This document shows positions 48,748 through 54,585 of a stretch of 64,000 bases of DNA, piece after piece. The notes beneath the pieces were generated by a model. It did not search any database. It was given only the letters and a program-made list of their open reading frames with translations, and had not been told where the DNA came from. The stretch is from positions 93,670,653 to 93,734,652 of the forward strand of contig NC_054704.1 in NCBI RefSeq assembly GCF_016097555.1, in the 5' to 3' direction. The stretch is from Gigantopelta aegis. Lineage: Eukaryota; Mollusca; Gastropoda; Neomphalida; Peltospiridae. Position 1 is the stretch's first letter. Every line of letters starts with the position of its first letter. Position numbers and translations under genes: made by a program.

Positions 48748-50608
48748 TGACACACAATGAAAACGCAAAACAGATATTTTTCAATATTTTGTTGTGATTA
48801 ATGAAAAATATATTTATTGGATTTAAAAAAAACAATTTATGAGAGGAAGCCATTGATTGGTACTTTTGTCTGGGTTTTAATCCTGGTTTTGTTCTCGTTA
48901 CACATACAATAGCAGAAACACACAAAATGGTGTGAAATGCGTTCACTACATGCTCAATCATGCTGCATGCAATGCACGTGAAATGCCAGTATGTGGACAC
49001 ATAAAAGTCACGTAACGGTGTCATATTCCTCGTCACATTAAGAATGCCACGACTCAGAGAAGAACAAAGGGAGCGAGCGTTGGGCATGTTTCAAGGGGGG
49101 ACTTCGCAAAGCCAAGTTGTTAGGACCTTCAGAGTCCATCCATCAACTATTGGACGACTTGTTGAATGTCATCAACAGACCGGCAGTGTCTGTGATCAAC
49201 CTCGACCTGGTCAATGTCCCGTTACGACCCCACGCCAAGATCGGCAGATTCGATGACACCACCTCCGTGACCGATAAAGAACTGCGACGATGACAGCAAG
49301 CAACATGATAGGACGTCACAATGTGTACAGGAGACTCCATGAACTGTACGCTGACAGATGTGTGAGGGAACGTGATCGGTTTGGCAGTGGTTGTCTGATG
49401 GTATGGGGGGCAATCAACTGTGATTTCAGGAGTGATCTCATCACTGTCCACGATGCCCTTACAGCCCAGCGTTATGTTGACGTTATTCTAAGACCAGTTC
49501 TCCAGCCACTTTTGCACAGTCACCAAAGACCAGGAGGTCCCCTTCTGTTTTAACAAGACAATGCCCGTCCACATACTGCAAGAATTACCCAGGCATTCCT
49601 GCAACAAGCCGGTATCACCGTTATGAACTGGCCCGCCGTTTCACCGGATATGAACCCAATTGAACACACGTGGGATGAGTTAGGATGTCGTGCACGTCAC
49701 CGCCAGCCACCACCGCATAACGTCGAGCAGCGCTGAGCTTGCACAGGCATTGCAGGAGGAATAGAGGAACATTCCTGTGGCTTATTTGAGACGTTTGTGC
49801 CAATACTTTCCCCGTCGTCTTCACGCATGCTCACGGGCCAATGGTGGACACACCAGATACTGACCTTGATATGGGGGGTTAAATTTTCGATTACGAATGC
49901 AACTCGATTACTGATGATAACTGGCCATGTTTCCATGTGAATGTATCCCATGAATACTAGTCATTAATGTCATATTACATTATCCATCAATTCATTAATA
50001 GTTTGTCGTTATTTACAATGAAAAGTGTTTTTTGCGTTTTATAAAGCAAATGCAAATCACACTTAGAAAGAGATCTCAACATACAGACGATATTAAATGT
50101 TATACAGTAGATCACATCGTTTAAGGGGAGCTATCATTCTGGCTACCCATCATTCCCCTGAGACTAGTTCAGGGAGAATTAAAAATTTTTTAGCTCTCCT
50201 CAAGTAGCATGTGATTTTTTTTTATATCATTACTCAATAAGGTAACTAATATATCTTAAATGACTCCCCATAATCTAAGCTATGAGGAACAATTAATCAA
50301 TCCCCTCAATCTTTTTCAAGTTTATAGATCTGTTGTAGCCACTTTGTATAAAAATTAGTAATTGGCTAATTTGGCATTAGACAAGGTTAGACAAGGTGAG
50401 CCCAGGGACGGGGGGAGGGGATAATTTTATGACCACTTTTTACAAAAACTTACTCAATCTGCCTTTCCAGAAAATCCACTCCAATAGTCTTCTTATAGTC
50501 TTTCGTAAATATGCCCTTGCAGTATCGCTGAATCATGCTGGACTTCCCCACGGCCCCATTGCCAACTACCACCACTTTGACGGCCACCTCGACTTCTTCC
50601 TCTCTCAT
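16068..50608 (-). CDS. RAB23: RAB23 small GTPase, complete coding region in 7 exons
   Basis: Rab23 is a membrane-associated Ras-superfamily GTPase; in vertebrates it negatively regulates Hedgehog signalling and acts in ciliary and endosomal trafficking. Seven - strand segments (50608-50454, 35212-35127, 19731-19655, 18788-18709, 18315-18233, 16912-16829, 16207-16068) join in frame to 705 nt, 234 residues (human 237). Visible motifs: G1 GNGAVGKS (16-23), G2 Thr in TIGVDF (41-46), G3 WDTAGQE (63-69), G4 NKID (121-124), G5 TSVKE (150-154). N-terminal stretches such as [20 protein letters not shown] match vertebrate Rab23 exactly, which separates it from other Rabs. It ends in CSLL, a CaaX-type prenylation signal where human has CSIP. 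All junctions are GT-AG. Introns 1 and 2 exceed 15 kb and are full of transposons. BAG2 lies 3', convergent. Confidence 0.95.
16208..16828 (-). other. RAB23: RAB23 intron 6
   Basis: 621 bp, AT-rich, with GT-AG ends. No mobile element or gene recognised. Confidence 0.85.
16829..16912 (-). CDS. RAB23: RAB23 coding exon 6
   Basis: 84 nt complete the GTPase fold ([14 protein letters not shown], human VFKYLAEKYLQKLK) and begin the variable tail ([14 protein letters not shown]). Acceptor TTCCAG, donor GTGAGA. Confidence 0.95.
17280..18155. repeat. GGCTAGTG dispersed repeat split by a nested insertion (intron 5)
   Basis: The flanks 17280-17371 and 17945-18155 match the uninterrupted copy at 13585-13950 in order and orientation. 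The interruption falls after GCATTTAAGTCTGTTTTATA and resumes at AAATATGAATATCCTG. It lies within RAB23 intron 5 (16913-18232). Confidence 0.8.
17372..17944. mobile_element. ~573-bp nested non-autonomous element with hairpin head
   Basis: ATAAATA flanks it at 17365-17371 and 17945-17951, and the intact host copy gives the empty site. The first ~150 bp form a strong hairpin (TTTTTCGGTATCGTC pairs with GACGATACCGAAATA; GTATTATGC with GCATAATAC). Near its other end GTATGTGAT and ATATCACATAC form a second hairpin. The part from 17543 to 17940 is repeated in inverted orientation at 40745-41145. No coding capacity. Confidence 0.7.
18233..18315 (-). CDS. RAB23: RAB23 coding exon 5
   Basis: 83 nt encode [20 protein letters not shown] then ENLNVDE, matching human [25 protein letters not shown] forms the G5 region. 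Acceptor GTGCAG, donor GTATCG. Confidence 0.95.
18709..18788 (-). CDS. RAB23: RAB23 coding exon 4
   Basis: 80 nt encode [20 protein letters not shown] then DEAMVQ, with the guanine-specificity motif NKID. The donor chosen (TC|GTGCGT) is weaker than the others. It is the choice that keeps phase with exon 5 and gives exactly the human spacing between NKIDL and the EAEAL segment. Confidence 0.88.
19329..19517. mobile_element. ~190-bp palindromic MITE in RAB23 intron 3
   Basis: Arms TTGATGATGAAAGCAAACGA (about 19348) and GGTGATTTGCTTTCATCACC (about 19484) are near reverse complements, with outer matches CCCATTAGAATT and CACCAAATTCCCAC. It lies about 140 bp 5' of exon 4's upstream intron boundary side, within intron 3 (18789-19654). 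No target duplication recognised. Confidence 0.6.
19655..19731 (-). CDS. RAB23: RAB23 coding exon 3
   Basis: 77 nt encode [20 protein letters not shown] followed by ELWKQK, matching human GAQACVLVFSTTDRESFEAV. Acceptor TTATCAG, donor GTAAAA; it ends on a complete codon. Confidence 0.96.
21042..21304 (-). mobile_element. SINE copy, reverse orientation
   Basis: Read on the - strand, it runs from a tRNA-like head (CAGTGGTAAAGTGCCCTCTT, B-box region ATCGATCCCAG) through CATATAAAAGATCCCTTGCT to the tail CCGATGATTAATAAATCAAT. It belongs to the variant with the AATAAATCAATGTGCT tail, distinct from the 5501-5888 type. It has lost some internal sequence. Confidence 0.85.
21380..21660. repeat. Dispersed repeat, copy 1 (copy 2 at 27085-27360)
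   Basis: Shared landmarks in the same order are TCACTAATTT, GTTTTGAGCA-like, a hairpin ACATTTCATTGAGGTGAAATG, and GCTTATTGTGGACATAATTA. The second copy has CACTAATTTGGACACA and GCTTATTTTGTACATAATTA. Function unknown, no open frame. Confidence 0.55.
22368..23480. mobile_element. 1.1-kb hAT-like non-autonomous element in a TA repeat
   Basis: The ends are a perfect 15-bp inverted repeat, CAGGGGTGGGGAAAA (22368-22382) and its complement (23466-23480). CAGGGGTGG-type ends are typical of hAT elements. Both flanks are TA microsatellite, so any 8-bp duplication would be TATATATA and cannot be told from the repeat. No transposase frame. Confidence 0.75.
23484..23537. repeat. (TA)n microsatellite
   Basis: A TA run immediately follows the hAT-like element; a matching run of ~36 bp at 22331-22366 precedes it. 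Together they look like one TA tract split by the insertion. Confidence 0.9.
23773..24720. mobile_element. Long-TIR element with 9-bp TSD, carrying a RecQ-helicase fragment
   Basis: TTTCCACCT occurs at 23764-23772 and again at 24721-24729, directly abutting the ends of a large inverted repeat. The left TIR starts TAGCCCGAGTACTCTGACTG (23773) and runs to about 24167; the right TIR occupies about 24344-24720. The arms are nearly identical apart from an 18-bp difference near 24105-24122. A 9-bp duplication with TIRs of nearly 400 bp is characteristic of Mutator-like elements. Between the arms are only ~176 bp, coding for the start of a RecQ-like helicase. Either a host fragment was captured (Pack-MULE-like) or this is a deletion derivative of a helicase-bearing transposon. 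Confidence 0.8.
24185..24355 (+). pseudogene. N-terminal fragment of a RecQ-like DNA helicase
   Basis: An ATG at 24185 opens 56 codons ending in TGA. The translation begins [18 protein letters not shown], followed by [12 protein letters not shown], which resembles RecQ motif 0, and [17 protein letters not shown], a Walker A/motif I with the RecQ-type GKSxCYxxPP. It stops just after motif I, where the right inverted arm begins; the other helicase motifs, RQC and HRDC are absent. It cannot be a working helicase. Expression is unknown. The family assignment rests on motif recognition only. Confidence 0.7.
24821..24900. repeat. (CT)n/(CA)n low-complexity tract
   Basis: About 29 bp of CT dinucleotides, then CA repeats and pyrimidine-rich runs. 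No gene. Confidence 0.85.
26081..26811. mobile_element. 731-bp hAT-type MITE with exact 8-bp TSD
   Basis: CAGATAAT lies at 26073-26080 and 26812-26819, directly outside the ends CAGGGTTG and CAACTCTG (reverse complement CAGAGTTG). Subterminal AAATCATGATTTAAA-like stretches mirror each other. The 8-bp duplication and CAGRGTTG ends identify hAT. The interior is AT-rich with no transposase. Confidence 0.88.
27085..27360. repeat. Dispersed repeat, copy 2 (copy 1 at 21380-21660)
   Basis: Same order of landmarks as copy 1, including a hairpin around ACATTCAGTAGTTTTGAAGT and TGCTTATTTTGTACATAATT. Same orientation, about 5.7 kb apart. Confidence 0.55.
27483..27741. mobile_element. 259-bp hAT-like MITE
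   Basis: Ends are CAGGGCTCCAAA and the complement of CAGGGCTCGAAA. CATACA directly abuts both ends, a 6-bp direct repeat instead of the 8 bp expected for hAT. No coding capacity. Confidence 0.6.
28632..29016. mobile_element. Candidate TTAA-type MITE, diverged
   Basis: The left end reads TTAAAGGGACAT and the reverse complement of the right end reads TTAAGTGGACAT. At 385 bp it is close to the 394-bp element at 55658-56051, whose ends are much better kept. The inner arms do not pair well, so the call is tentative. Confidence 0.4.
29641..29934 (-). mobile_element. SINE copy, reverse orientation
   Basis: On the - strand: head GGCGAGACGTAGCCCAGTGG and B-box region GGGATCGATCCCCATC, body ATGACTGGTATATCAAAG, and tail CCATAAATAAAATGTGTTGA of the 5501-5888 type. 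It appears nearly full length. Confidence 0.88.
31021..31180. repeat. (GT)n then (GTGA)n tetranucleotide tract
   Basis: GT repeats at 31021-31046 pass into about 125 bp of GAGT/GTGA units, broken once by TTGAGTTGAG near 31088, and return to GT. The complementary frame reads as a THSL repeat peptide, which is an artefact. A CA/CAGTCACA-rich tract follows at 31302-31402. Confidence 0.92.
31896..32225. mobile_element. 330-bp TTAA-type MITE
   Basis: TTAA flanks both ends (31896-31899, 32222-32225). The ends are AGGGACTATCCTGAGTTTGT and, reverse-complemented, AGGGCCTGTCCTGAGTTTGT. The TTAA duplication points to the piggyBac or Kolobok groups. Its ends are related to those of 55658-56051 (AGGGACATTCCCGAGTTTG). 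Confidence 0.75.
32922..32990. promoter_or_regulatory. Cluster of AP-1-type sites on a 15-bp repeat
   Basis: The AP-1/TRE consensus TGAGTCA occurs three times, at about 32935, 32950 and 32965, within a GTGAGTCATTA(A/C/G)AAA repeat. It is preceded by TGATGACATCA near 32917, also a bZIP-like sequence. It lies in RAB23 intron 2. Motif matches are seen; enhancer activity is inference. Confidence 0.45.
33287..33488 (-). mobile_element. SINE copy, lacking the tRNA head
   Basis: Tail and body match the AATAAATCAATGTGCT subfamily (- strand: ATTAATAAATCAATGTGCTT, CATATAAAAGATCCTTTGCT, ACGACTGGTATACCAAAGGC). It stops before the B box, so it is 5'-truncated. Confidence 0.85.
35127..35212 (-). CDS. RAB23: RAB23 coding exon 2
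   Basis: 86 nt encode [19 protein letters not shown] onward to the Gly codon of AYYRG, which is split into exon 3. It includes the G3 motif with the catalytic Gln. Acceptor TTTTTCCAG and donor GTAAGG are both canonical. A GC-rich island begins about 75 bp 5' of it in intron 1. Confidence 0.96.
35288..36020. other. GC-rich island, possible DNA element with GTGGCCC ends
   Basis: Roughly 35290-35700 is strikingly GC-rich inside an AT-rich intron, with many short palindromes. GTGGCCC at 35288 and its complement GGGCCAC ending at 36020 could be terminal repeats, and several GCCCGA-type motifs occur in both halves. No target duplication was found. An (ATT)n tract lies at 35911-35940. Overlapping open frames on both strands look like by-products of high GC. 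Confidence 0.4.
37594..37640. repeat. (TA)n microsatellite
   Basis: TA repeat with TATATG variants about 50 bp before the Tc1 element. Confidence 0.9.
37694..39187 (+). mobile_element. Complete Tc1-like transposon, 1,494 bp
   Basis: 24-bp inverted repeats, left starting CTCTTCAAAAAAAGAAACGC (37694-37717) and right at 39164-39187, differ at one position. Each end is flanked by TA (37692-37693, 39188-39189), the Tc1/mariner target duplication. A single uninterrupted transposase gene fills the interior. The element sits in RAB23 intron 1 in the orientation opposite to the gene. Near-perfect ends and an intact gene indicate recent insertion. Confidence 0.93.
38009..39016 (+). CDS. Tc1-like DDE transposase, intact
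   Basis: 335 residues, the usual length for Tc1 transposases, cutting and pasting the element at TA sites. N-terminal helix-turn-helix regions (about 1-110) include [12 protein letters not shown] and the AT-hook-like GRPR (56-59). The catalytic domain shows D149 in FSDESRF, D237 in [11 protein letters not shown] and E272 in [15 protein letters not shown]237 and E272 are separated by 34 residues, the DD34E signature. The ATG at 38009 begins [10 protein letters not shown], matching the start of the decayed relative at 49044 ([10 protein letters not shown]); in-frame codons upstream are part of the 5' region. No internal stop or frameshift. It is more GC-rich than the surrounding intron. Confidence 0.95.
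   Translation: MPRLSEPQRNNAISRLDAGESRTAVARAFHVSPSTISRLWDRYQQHGSTRDLPRSGRPRVTTPGQDRYIRVRHLRERLTTATSTAAAIPGLRKISDQTVRNRLREVGIRARRPVRGVILTPQHRRLRLQWCQIHRQWPQLRWRQVWFSDESRFLLRRHDGRCRVYRCRGERYAANCVQEVDRFGGGSVMVWAAISHTGRTDLVHVQGNLNAQGYIDQILRPHIVPVMANANAVFQHDNARPHTARLTTAFLQNNNINVLPWPSISPDLNPIEHLWDELDRHLRQRQPQPQTLPELAAALQAEWATIPRDVIRTLVASMGRRCQAVVNTRGGHTRY
40205..40488 (-). mobile_element. 5'-truncated SINE with exact 13-bp TSD
   Basis: CTTTTATAATGAA occurs at 40177-40189 and 40489-40501, flanking the copy. On the - strand it begins inside the body (CCAGATACCGACTTCAAACC, equivalent to 5591 in the reference SINE) and ends with the tail AACCGTATATAAAATG plus an A-rich GAAA tract. Truncation with an exact duplication shows target-primed reverse transcription that stopped early. 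Confidence 0.92.
40680..40726. repeat. 47-nt uninterrupted G run followed by (TA)n
   Basis: All bases are G, then TATATATA. The run could form G-quadruplexes on the + strand and is C-rich in the RAB23 transcript. Its true length may be affected by sequencing. Confidence 0.85.
40745..41145. repeat. Inverted copy of the nested element at 17543-17940
   Basis: The reverse complement matches the second half of 17372-17944, including GTATGTGATCTGAAAAATAT, AACGTTTTTTG and the CAGTCCGCCATTACTAGATA segment. The hairpin head is missing and (CT)n, (TA)n and (CA)n repeats (41146-41237) stand in its place. Confidence 0.8.
43295..44145. repeat. Two adjacent tandem duplications (228 bp and 205 bp)
   Basis: Unit X (marker AACATATGTG, CTAAAACTCCTACCTGC) starts at 43295 and 43523. 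Unit Y (marker CAAGCACAAGGCTACTTGAC) starts at 43730 and 43935 and each copy ends GGTTTAGTACTACC. Short open frames here are inside the repeats; no recognised protein. Confidence 0.8.
44611..44903 (-). mobile_element. SINE copy, reverse orientation, full length
   Basis: On the - strand: head GGGCGGGATGTAGCCCAGTG and TCGGATCAATCCCTGTC (B-box region), body CACGACTGGTATATCAAAGA, tail AATAAATCAATGTGCTCTAG and GAACAAAACAAAC. Its head borders, and contributes bases to, the 113-bp minisatellite that follows. Confidence 0.88.
44892..45458. repeat. Minisatellite, five 113-bp copies, seeded at a SINE end
   Basis: TACATCCC(G/A)CCC starts units at 44892, 45005, 45118, 45232 and 45345. Units are nearly identical (GTTCAGTATATACACAAGCA, GTCTGGCAACGTTAGAGTCT, GTAGTTATGTCAAAATTAGG). 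The first 12-15 bases of every unit are the 5' end of the SINE at 44611-44903, so amplification happened after that insertion. No spacer/repeat pattern of a CRISPR. Confidence 0.92.
45951..46252 (+). mobile_element. SINE copy, forward orientation
   Basis: Head GGACAGCTCAGTGGTAAATC with B-box region GGATTCATCCCC, body TTTCAGCCAGTGTACCATGA and TCCTGTCTGTGGGATGGTGC, tail AATAAATCAATTTGCTCTAG and GAACAAAATACA. Moderately diverged. Confidence 0.86.
48700..48747. repeat. (TA)n microsatellite
   Basis: About 46 bp of TA directly adjoining the left end of the decayed Tc1 element, which inserts at TA. Confidence 0.9.
48748..50048 (+). mobile_element. Decayed Tc1-like transposon
   Basis: The left end has GAAAACGCAAAACAGATATT and the right end, reverse-complemented, TAAAACGCAAAAAACACTTT, which are diverged inverted repeats. 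They share the AAACGCAAA core with the intact Tc1 at 37694-39187. Exact boundaries are uncertain. Confidence 0.65.
49044..49862 (+). pseudogene. Tc1-like transposase pseudogene
   Basis: It starts [17 protein letters not shown], keeps the helix-turn-helix (VHPSTIGRL), then a stop after RQDRQIR. Residues equivalent to about 102-170 of the intact transposase are deleted: [18 protein letters not shown] joins the N-terminal part directly to the region after the first catalytic Asp. Later segments [14 protein letters not shown] and [15 protein letters not shown] retain the second Asp and the Glu but are interrupted by stops and frame changes. It lacks the first catalytic Asp and cannot be active. 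Confidence 0.88.
50332..50390. repeat. Inverted-repeat arm 1 beside RAB23 exon 1
   Basis: GTTGTAGCCACTTTGT, then AATTGGCTAATTTGGC, matches the reverse complement of 51668-51726 at roughly 54 of 59 positions. It lies about 65 bp past the exon 1 donor, in intron 1. Confidence 0.75.
50454..50608 (-). CDS. RAB23: RAB23 coding exon 1
   Basis: ATG at 50608 opens [10 protein letters not shown], then the P-loop GNGAVGKS and switch [11 protein letters not shown]. The ATG is chosen because human Rab23 starts at the same place (MLEEDMEVAI). Donor GTAAGT follows at 50453; the exon ends two bases into a codon. A possible acceptor (TTGCAG) ends at 50615, and a possible 33-nt upstream exon lies at 50733-50765, so the 5' UTR may be split. 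Confidence 0.95.
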
Positions 50609-50998
50609 TGTACGCTGCAACTAACGGGTAGCAAATTATCCCAGCGAATCATAGGGGCACTATTTCCGAGAAACATAGGTTCACTGTAGAAGATAATACG
50701 GCTTTTAGGAACCTTTGATGTGATACACTCACAGCTAATATTCGCTGTGTTGAAAGAAGTTTGATCTGAAAGATAAAAAACAACAACTGTGTCAAAAATA
50801 ATTCAATGAATGTACAGCAAATGGAATATAAACAAGTGGGGAAATATAACAAAATATATTTGTCAGATTTTATCTTGAGAACAGAACTGAATATCTTGGG
50901 AGATTTTATATCATAACAAAAGGATCTACATGTAAGTCAAAACACTGTAATTCTGAATACACCTGTCTTTGAAAAGTTATGTCTGCTTGTAAAAACAG

Positions 50999-51300
50999 GG
51001 GTGAGACATAGTCCAATGGTAATTCGCTTGTCTGATGCATGGTTTGTCTATCGGATCGGGCTATATCTCGTTCCAGCCAGTGCACTACAACTAGAATATT
51101 AAATGCTGTGGTATGTGATATCCTGTTGTAGGTTTGGCATATAAAAGATCCCTTGCTACTAGTTAAATGGAAAATGTAGCGTGTTTCCTTTCTAAGGCTA
51201 TATGACAAAATTACCAAATGTTTGACATCCAATAGACGGCGGCAAATAATAAATCAATGTGCTGTTGTCACATTGTGGTGCCGTTAAACAAAACAAACTT
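50999..51300 (+). mobile_element. SINE copy upstream of RAB23 exon 1
   Basis: Head GGGTGAGACATAGTCCAATG, body GTTCCAGCCAGTGCACTACA and CATATAAAAGATCCCTTGCT, tail AATAAATCAATGTGCTGTTG and GTTAAACAAAACAAAC. Several internal substitutions and a small tail insertion. Confidence 0.86.
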
Positions 51301-53216
51301 TTAGCAAGTAAAAATATTTTAAAACACAAACATCAGTAGTATGGTATATCTTTGTTTCATGAATGTGTACTAGAAATAAAAGTGTCCACCTCATATGTGT
51401 TACAAACAAAAGGATATAGAGTCAAATCTATAAGTAGATGCAATAAATCCATCATTCTCAGTACCGTAACTATATTAATATATAAATGCAATGGTCAGCT
51501 TTTTTGAGTCTACACTAATCACAATATAAGCAATGTAAATTATAGAAATATCTTCAACAAAATGTTGTTTTTGTTTATTCCTACTAATTACTTACAAGTT
51601 ATGTTAAAATGGAATATTATTCATGAATTAACATTCCATGCAAGTCACATGACCTATTGCATCAGGGCACACCCTGTCTATTGCCAAATTAGCCAATTGC
51701 TAATTTTCACACAAAGTGGCTACAACCTTTTCATGAAAATGCATGTACTCTACATAATTATGTTCAACTTGACTCAGAGTCAAACAAAATTCTTCCCAGT
51801 GTGAGACCTGTGCACACATCTTATACCCACACCCACTTTGTTACATTTTTTTTTTCAATTGCATAATCACCTGCAGATTGAACAATGCATTTTCCCCGTC
51901 CCAACTGTACTTAAAAAGTACATCATCCATGCAGAACAATTGTAAATGAAACCTTAGTGTCTAATTTGTTTTAATTGAGAATACGTTTATCAAATTAATA
52001 TTTTACCATGTACATGTGTAAACATTGTCTGTGTATTGACATTAAATGTTGTCAGTTATCATGGGAAATAAAGAGGTGAAATGACTATTGTTTTGTAAGT
52101 TAATACAGATTGAAAAAAAAGAATCAATCAAACTGTTTGTCAAAATTTTAATGACTCTCAACATCGCTTCCAATCTGCTGACCAAGTAGACAATCAACAT
52201 CTTTCAAATCAGCCAATTCTGAACAGACAGGAAGTGTATCCGATTGATCAGGTGATATGAAAGAGGTTGGTGATCTGAAAGCTATGTTGATACTACGAGA
52301 GTAACAGTTTGAGTATTTGGAACAACTTGTTAAAAAAATCCATAGTTAGCAGCTAGTAGAATACAGTTCAATACTGTTTTAACACTTGGTCAGTGGAAAA
52401 TGGCATGTTTGTTAAAATCTTGCACAAATGCTATGTGACCAGCTTGGTTACAAACACTCCCTGTTTTATATTTACATAAGTGAATCGGACATCAAAATCA
52501 TTTGATGGCAATTTAAAGGACTAATTACTGTATTACATACAAACCGTTACACCCATATATATTTTTTTGACAAAACAATAAATTCAGTCTGCATTGTACA
52601 ACATATCCTGGAGTAACTGTGAACTGTCCTATTAACGGGAAATGGTTTCAATACACACGCATTGTAATTTGTACTGTACAATTGACTTGATGAAATAATG
52701 TTTTAACATGTCAAAAAAACCCCAACAAATGTTACATCAATGTCATTTTCTGTTGAAAAGAGATTAAAGGCATGGTGTAATCTAATGTTGACGTTTTTCA
52801 GCTACTCCCATAAACTGGGCTATAGTTTTTTCAAGAGTGACACCACCAAAACTCTTGTGCAATGAATCTGTGAAAAAGACTAAGACTTTGACAATGACAG
52901 CTATGTAAAAATGTTGTTTAAATTTAGGTTTGTTTAATATTATATGTCATTTAATATAGTAAGCACAGTGCAAAATGGCGGTTATGTATCAATGTTCTCG
53001 CTGTTCCATTTAAGCGGGGCAGCCCACCCCGCTATTGCATTTTGCCGCCCTCCTTTCACGTTCTCTGCCCTCCTTTATTTTCCATTTTCCAGCAACTGTC
53101 TCTGCTATTTCCAAATGCACACTTTTTTCTACACATAAAAAACCCCACAACGATCAGTCTGCACACTGGACATCAAAGGAAACAAGCCGCGCTGTGTACA
53201 AAACATTGACGAAGCC
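51301..53216. other. AT-rich stretch, no gene recognised
   Basis: Apart from the inverted-repeat arm no feature is clear. The short frame at 52944-53256 is driven by pyrimidine-rich sequence. Confidence 0.35.
51668..51726. repeat. Inverted-repeat arm 2 upstream of RAB23 exon 1
   Basis: Partner of 50332-50390 in opposite orientation. Exon 1 and a SINE lie between the two arms. Confidence 0.75.
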
Positions 53217-53255
53217 CCCCCCCCCCCCCCCCCCCCCGTTTTTTTTTTTTTTTTA
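53217..53255. repeat. Poly-C/poly-T run
   Basis: About 22 C residues, a G and about 17 T residues. No function seen. Confidence 0.9.
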
Positions 53256-54472
53256 AGGGTGTGGTGCCGCACGGCCGCCCTCCTTTAATTTTCACTCAGC
53301 GAGGAGAACACTAAGTATACACTTCCCTACATATAACACAATTTAAGAATTGACCTCAATTATTTTTTGGTTCACGCAAGTATAAACCAAAACATAATTC
53401 TTATAATTAAATTTATATGCATGCTTTAACAATACATAACTGAATTTATTTTGTTTAGCTTTAAATACACCTGTAGTATTGTTTGTGTAAACTTCATTAA
53501 TACTTATGTTGCGTAAGAATGCAAACATCCATTCACTATTATTTGAATCAGGTGATTTTTAAATGATGTCATTTTAATAAATGACACGATTTCCTCTAGC
53601 TGATGTATGCAGTTTTACGGATCATTTTGGAAGGAATTGTCCGATTCATGTCTAGTTTATATTTGTGAATGTGAATAAAGGGAATGTTTCAAACATTTAC
53701 ACTGTCGAAGGAACCGTTTAATTTTTGTCAACAGCTGTAGAACAATGCTTACAAGTAAGTTTCAGGTGTGAATGTACCTACATTTCTTTGGCCACTGACA
53801 GTTATTTCATTAGCGAAGAGGTGGGGTTTTTTAAATTATCAATGTGTATACATCAGGGTTAAAAATTAACATGTAAACCATAGTCGCTAGCAGGGCCACT
53901 TGAAAATAAATCTTACTGGCCCTTCTCATATTGAACTAGCCCTCCAATTGTCACATTGAAATTTACCTGTATTGCCATATTCAAAACTAGAATGTTCTTA
54001 GTTAACTAATAACCATGTTCTGACTCTATACAGTTGCGTCAAAAGGAAACCGATAATAAATACATTAATACAGTTAAAATTCATATAAAAACATAGCCCA
54101 TACTAACCGAAATAACAAAATTTTAAAAACAAAATTCATACTAAATAAAAAAGTTTCTTTAATAATTACCATTAATTATATACAGATTAAATTTCATTTT
54201 AACTGACTTGCATTGTCTCTGAAGTAAAATATAATACAGTACAGAACTGCGCATTCTTTAGTAAACTAGTCTGGGAGTGGCAGTCCTCTTTGTGGCGATG
54301 CAAGAGTGGAGGAATAAACTTTGTGGCAATGCAAGGTAGGTGAAATTTCCAGTAAAGGAATTCCTCGGGAGTGGCTGTCTTCCTATAGATGAAGCACTTG
54401 ATAGAGATTCATGGAATAATCCACTATTTTGCCAGATGCTCATTCACCTCTGCATTGTGCAGAGATACGGCC

Positions 54473-54585
54473 CAGGGTCCCGTTCCACGAAGTGATCTTA
54501 GCCCTAAGATTACCGTAAGCGCATAGCTACCCTATGCACTTAAGCTGATCTTAGGGCTAAGATCGTTATGTGGAATGGGGCCCTG
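54473..54585. mobile_element. 113-bp palindromic MITE
   Basis: The left arm CAGGGTCCCGTTCCACGAAG...GATCTTAGCCCTAAG pairs with a right arm whose reverse complement starts CAGGGCCCCATTCCACATAA and ends CGATCTTAGCCCTAAG. Very short, nearly a complete hairpin. No clear target duplication. Confidence 0.8.

Larger units (their letters stand above)
35213..50453 (-). other. RAB23: RAB23 intron 1, 15.2 kb, transposon-rich
   Basis: GT-AG intron between coding exons 1 and 2. It holds the GC-rich island, the intact and the decayed Tc1 elements, three SINEs, the 113-bp minisatellite, the long G run and several tandem duplications. Stretches such as 36.3-37.5, 41.6-43.2, 46.3-48.6 kb show only AT-rich sequence and short repeat fragments. 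Confidence 0.85.

Noticed and set aside
48692..49087. 131-codon frame on the - strand
   Set aside because: Runs antisense through the decayed Tc1 left end and a TA repeat (poly Tyr-Ile).
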